Source: Modestobacter italicus
GTDB lineage: Bacteria > Actinomycetota > Actinomycetes > Mycobacteriales > Geodermatophilaceae
Direction of reading: 5' to 3'
DNA: 64,000 nt
Assembly: GCF_000306785.1 (NCBI RefSeq)
Contig: NC_017955.1
Span: forward strand, 4,712,001 to 4,776,000
The notes under the pieces are model-generated. The model had not been told where the DNA came from. It ran no database searches and worked only from the letters and a program-made list of their open reading frames with translations. The first letter of the stretch is position 1. Each line of letters begins with the position of its first letter. The translations under genes and the position numbers were made by a program. Below are positions 63,431 to 64,000 of this stretch, piece by piece.

Positions 63431-64000
63431 GTGTACACACTCGTGCTGCTCAACGGCGGCAGTGGACGGCGGATGGGTGCCCCGCAGCCCAAGCAGTTCA
63501 TCAAGGTGAACGGCATCCCGATCCTGGTGTACTCGCTGGTGGCCGCCGACGCCGTGCCGGAGATCGACCAGATCGTGCTGAACTACCCCGAGGGCTGGCG
63601 CGACGACGTCGCGGGCCTGGTGCACGACTACGCGATCCGCACCCGGGTCGACCTCGTCCCCGCCGGCGCGACCCGGCAGGCCTCCGTGGCCGCCTCGCTG
63701 GACCTGTGCGCCCACGACGACGTGGTGCTGCACGAGGCCGCCCGCCCGCTGGTCCGGTCCGCCGACTTCGCCCGGCTCATCGCCGCACCCGAGCGGAACG
63801 TGAGCTACATGGCCCCGCTGTCGTTCACCGTGGCGCCGGTCGACCCGGCGACGCACCGGGTCACCGGGTACCTGGACCGCGACCAGCTGCGCAACGTCCA
63901 GCTGCCGCAGAAGTTCAGCCTGGCCGACCTGCGCAAGGCGCACGCGTTCGCCGCCGGGCAGGACGTCGTCTTCACCGAGGACGCGACGCTGCTCGCCGCC
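63431..64000 (+). CDS. IspD/TarI-like cytidylyltransferase, 5' part (3' end outside window)
   Basis: The gene starts at GTG 63431 with GAGGATCAAC directly upstream and stays open to the window edge (190 codons). The nucleotide-binding loop is LNGGSGRRMGAPQPKQFIKV (IspD-type has AAGxGxRM..PKQF), then ATRQASVAASLDL (for SVxxGL), VVLHEAARPLV (for VLVHDAARPLV) and VQLPQKFSLADL (for TQTPQ). The altered Asp positions, HEAARP instead of HDAARP and QLPQ instead of QTPQ, suggest TarI-like alditol-phosphate cytidylyltransferase rather than true IspD. A short intergenic region with GC-rich repeats precedes it. Confidence 0.75.
   Translation, partial: MYTLVLLNGGSGRRMGAPQPKQFIKVNGIPILVYSLVAADAVPEIDQIVLNYPEGWRDDVAGLVHDYAIRTRVDLVPAGATRQASVAASLDLCAHDDVVLHEAARPLVRSADFARLIAAPERNVSYMAPLSFTVAPVDPATHRVTGYLDRDQLRNVQLPQKFSLADLRKAHAFAAGQDVVFTEDATLLAA

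Noticed and set aside
1..64000. tRNA, rRNA and riboswitches
   Set aside because: I looked for cloverleaf ends, conserved rRNA segments and known leader motifs in the gaps and saw none; this is by eye only.

Overview
The window is very GC-rich DNA from a member of the Actinomycetota. Codon third positions are almost all G or C, GTG starts are common, and neighbouring genes often overlap by four bases (GTGA). The gene content is galactofuranosyl- and arabinosyltransferases, DprE1/DprE2, LGFP-repeat exoproteins and an acyl-CoA carboxylase with an epsilon subunit. This suggests a wall-arabinan-containing actinobacterium. No mycolate genes are seen here, so a non-mycolate lineage such as Geodermatophilaceae or a relative is my guess (inference, not proven).

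Layout. Bases 1-17.1 kb hold cell-envelope genes: the end of glfT2, then glfT1-wzt-wzm (minus strand), a divergent Emb-type arabinosyltransferase, an LGFP-repeat amidase, an LCP-family wall ligase, a LicD-like/methyltransferase fusion with a small coiled-coil partner, and the operon PAP2 phosphatase-ubiA-dprE1-dprE2. These genes make and export a galactan precursor, make decaprenyl-phosphoryl-arabinose, add arabinose and attach the polymer to peptidoglycan. Bases 17.2-25.1 kb hold a TIGR03089 protein, succinyl-CoA:3-oxoacid CoA-transferase (scoA-scoB), a DUF1028 protein, an SGNH-hydrolase lipoprotein, and a lipoprotein coupled to a large LGFP protein.

Bases 25.2-30.9 kb hold metabolic and small membrane genes: an aldo/keto reductase, a frameshifted MFS exporter, a Yellow/MRJP-like protein, a three-gene membrane/lipoprotein operon with a 30-residue protein, and an RibD-like reductase. 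Bases 30.9-57.8 kb follow the order of M. tuberculosis Rv3274c-Rv3285 (fadE25, purE, purK, GtrA, PH-domain protein, birA, accD5, accE5, maf, accA3). Three blocks interrupt that order: sbcCD plus an acyltransferase (sbcC broken by an internal duplication), an accessory island at 41.6-50.2 kb (IS30 element, IS3 remnant, many small orphan genes), and an LGFP serine hydrolase plus lipoprotein. Bases 57.8-64 kb hold a subtilase-Fn3-LGFP gene split by an in-frame stop codon, lpdA, a gamma-glutamylcyclotransferase-like gene and the start of an IspD/TarI-like cytidylyltransferase.

Main points for a second look: four LGFP-repeat proteins with four different N-terminal parts next to arabinogalactan genes; the LicD-methyltransferase fusion; Ala in place of the benzothiazinone-target Cys of DprE1; a series of apparent leaderless promoters, including one overlapping bidirectional -10 element between birA and accD; and three broken genes. 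No tRNA, rRNA or CRISPR array was seen.
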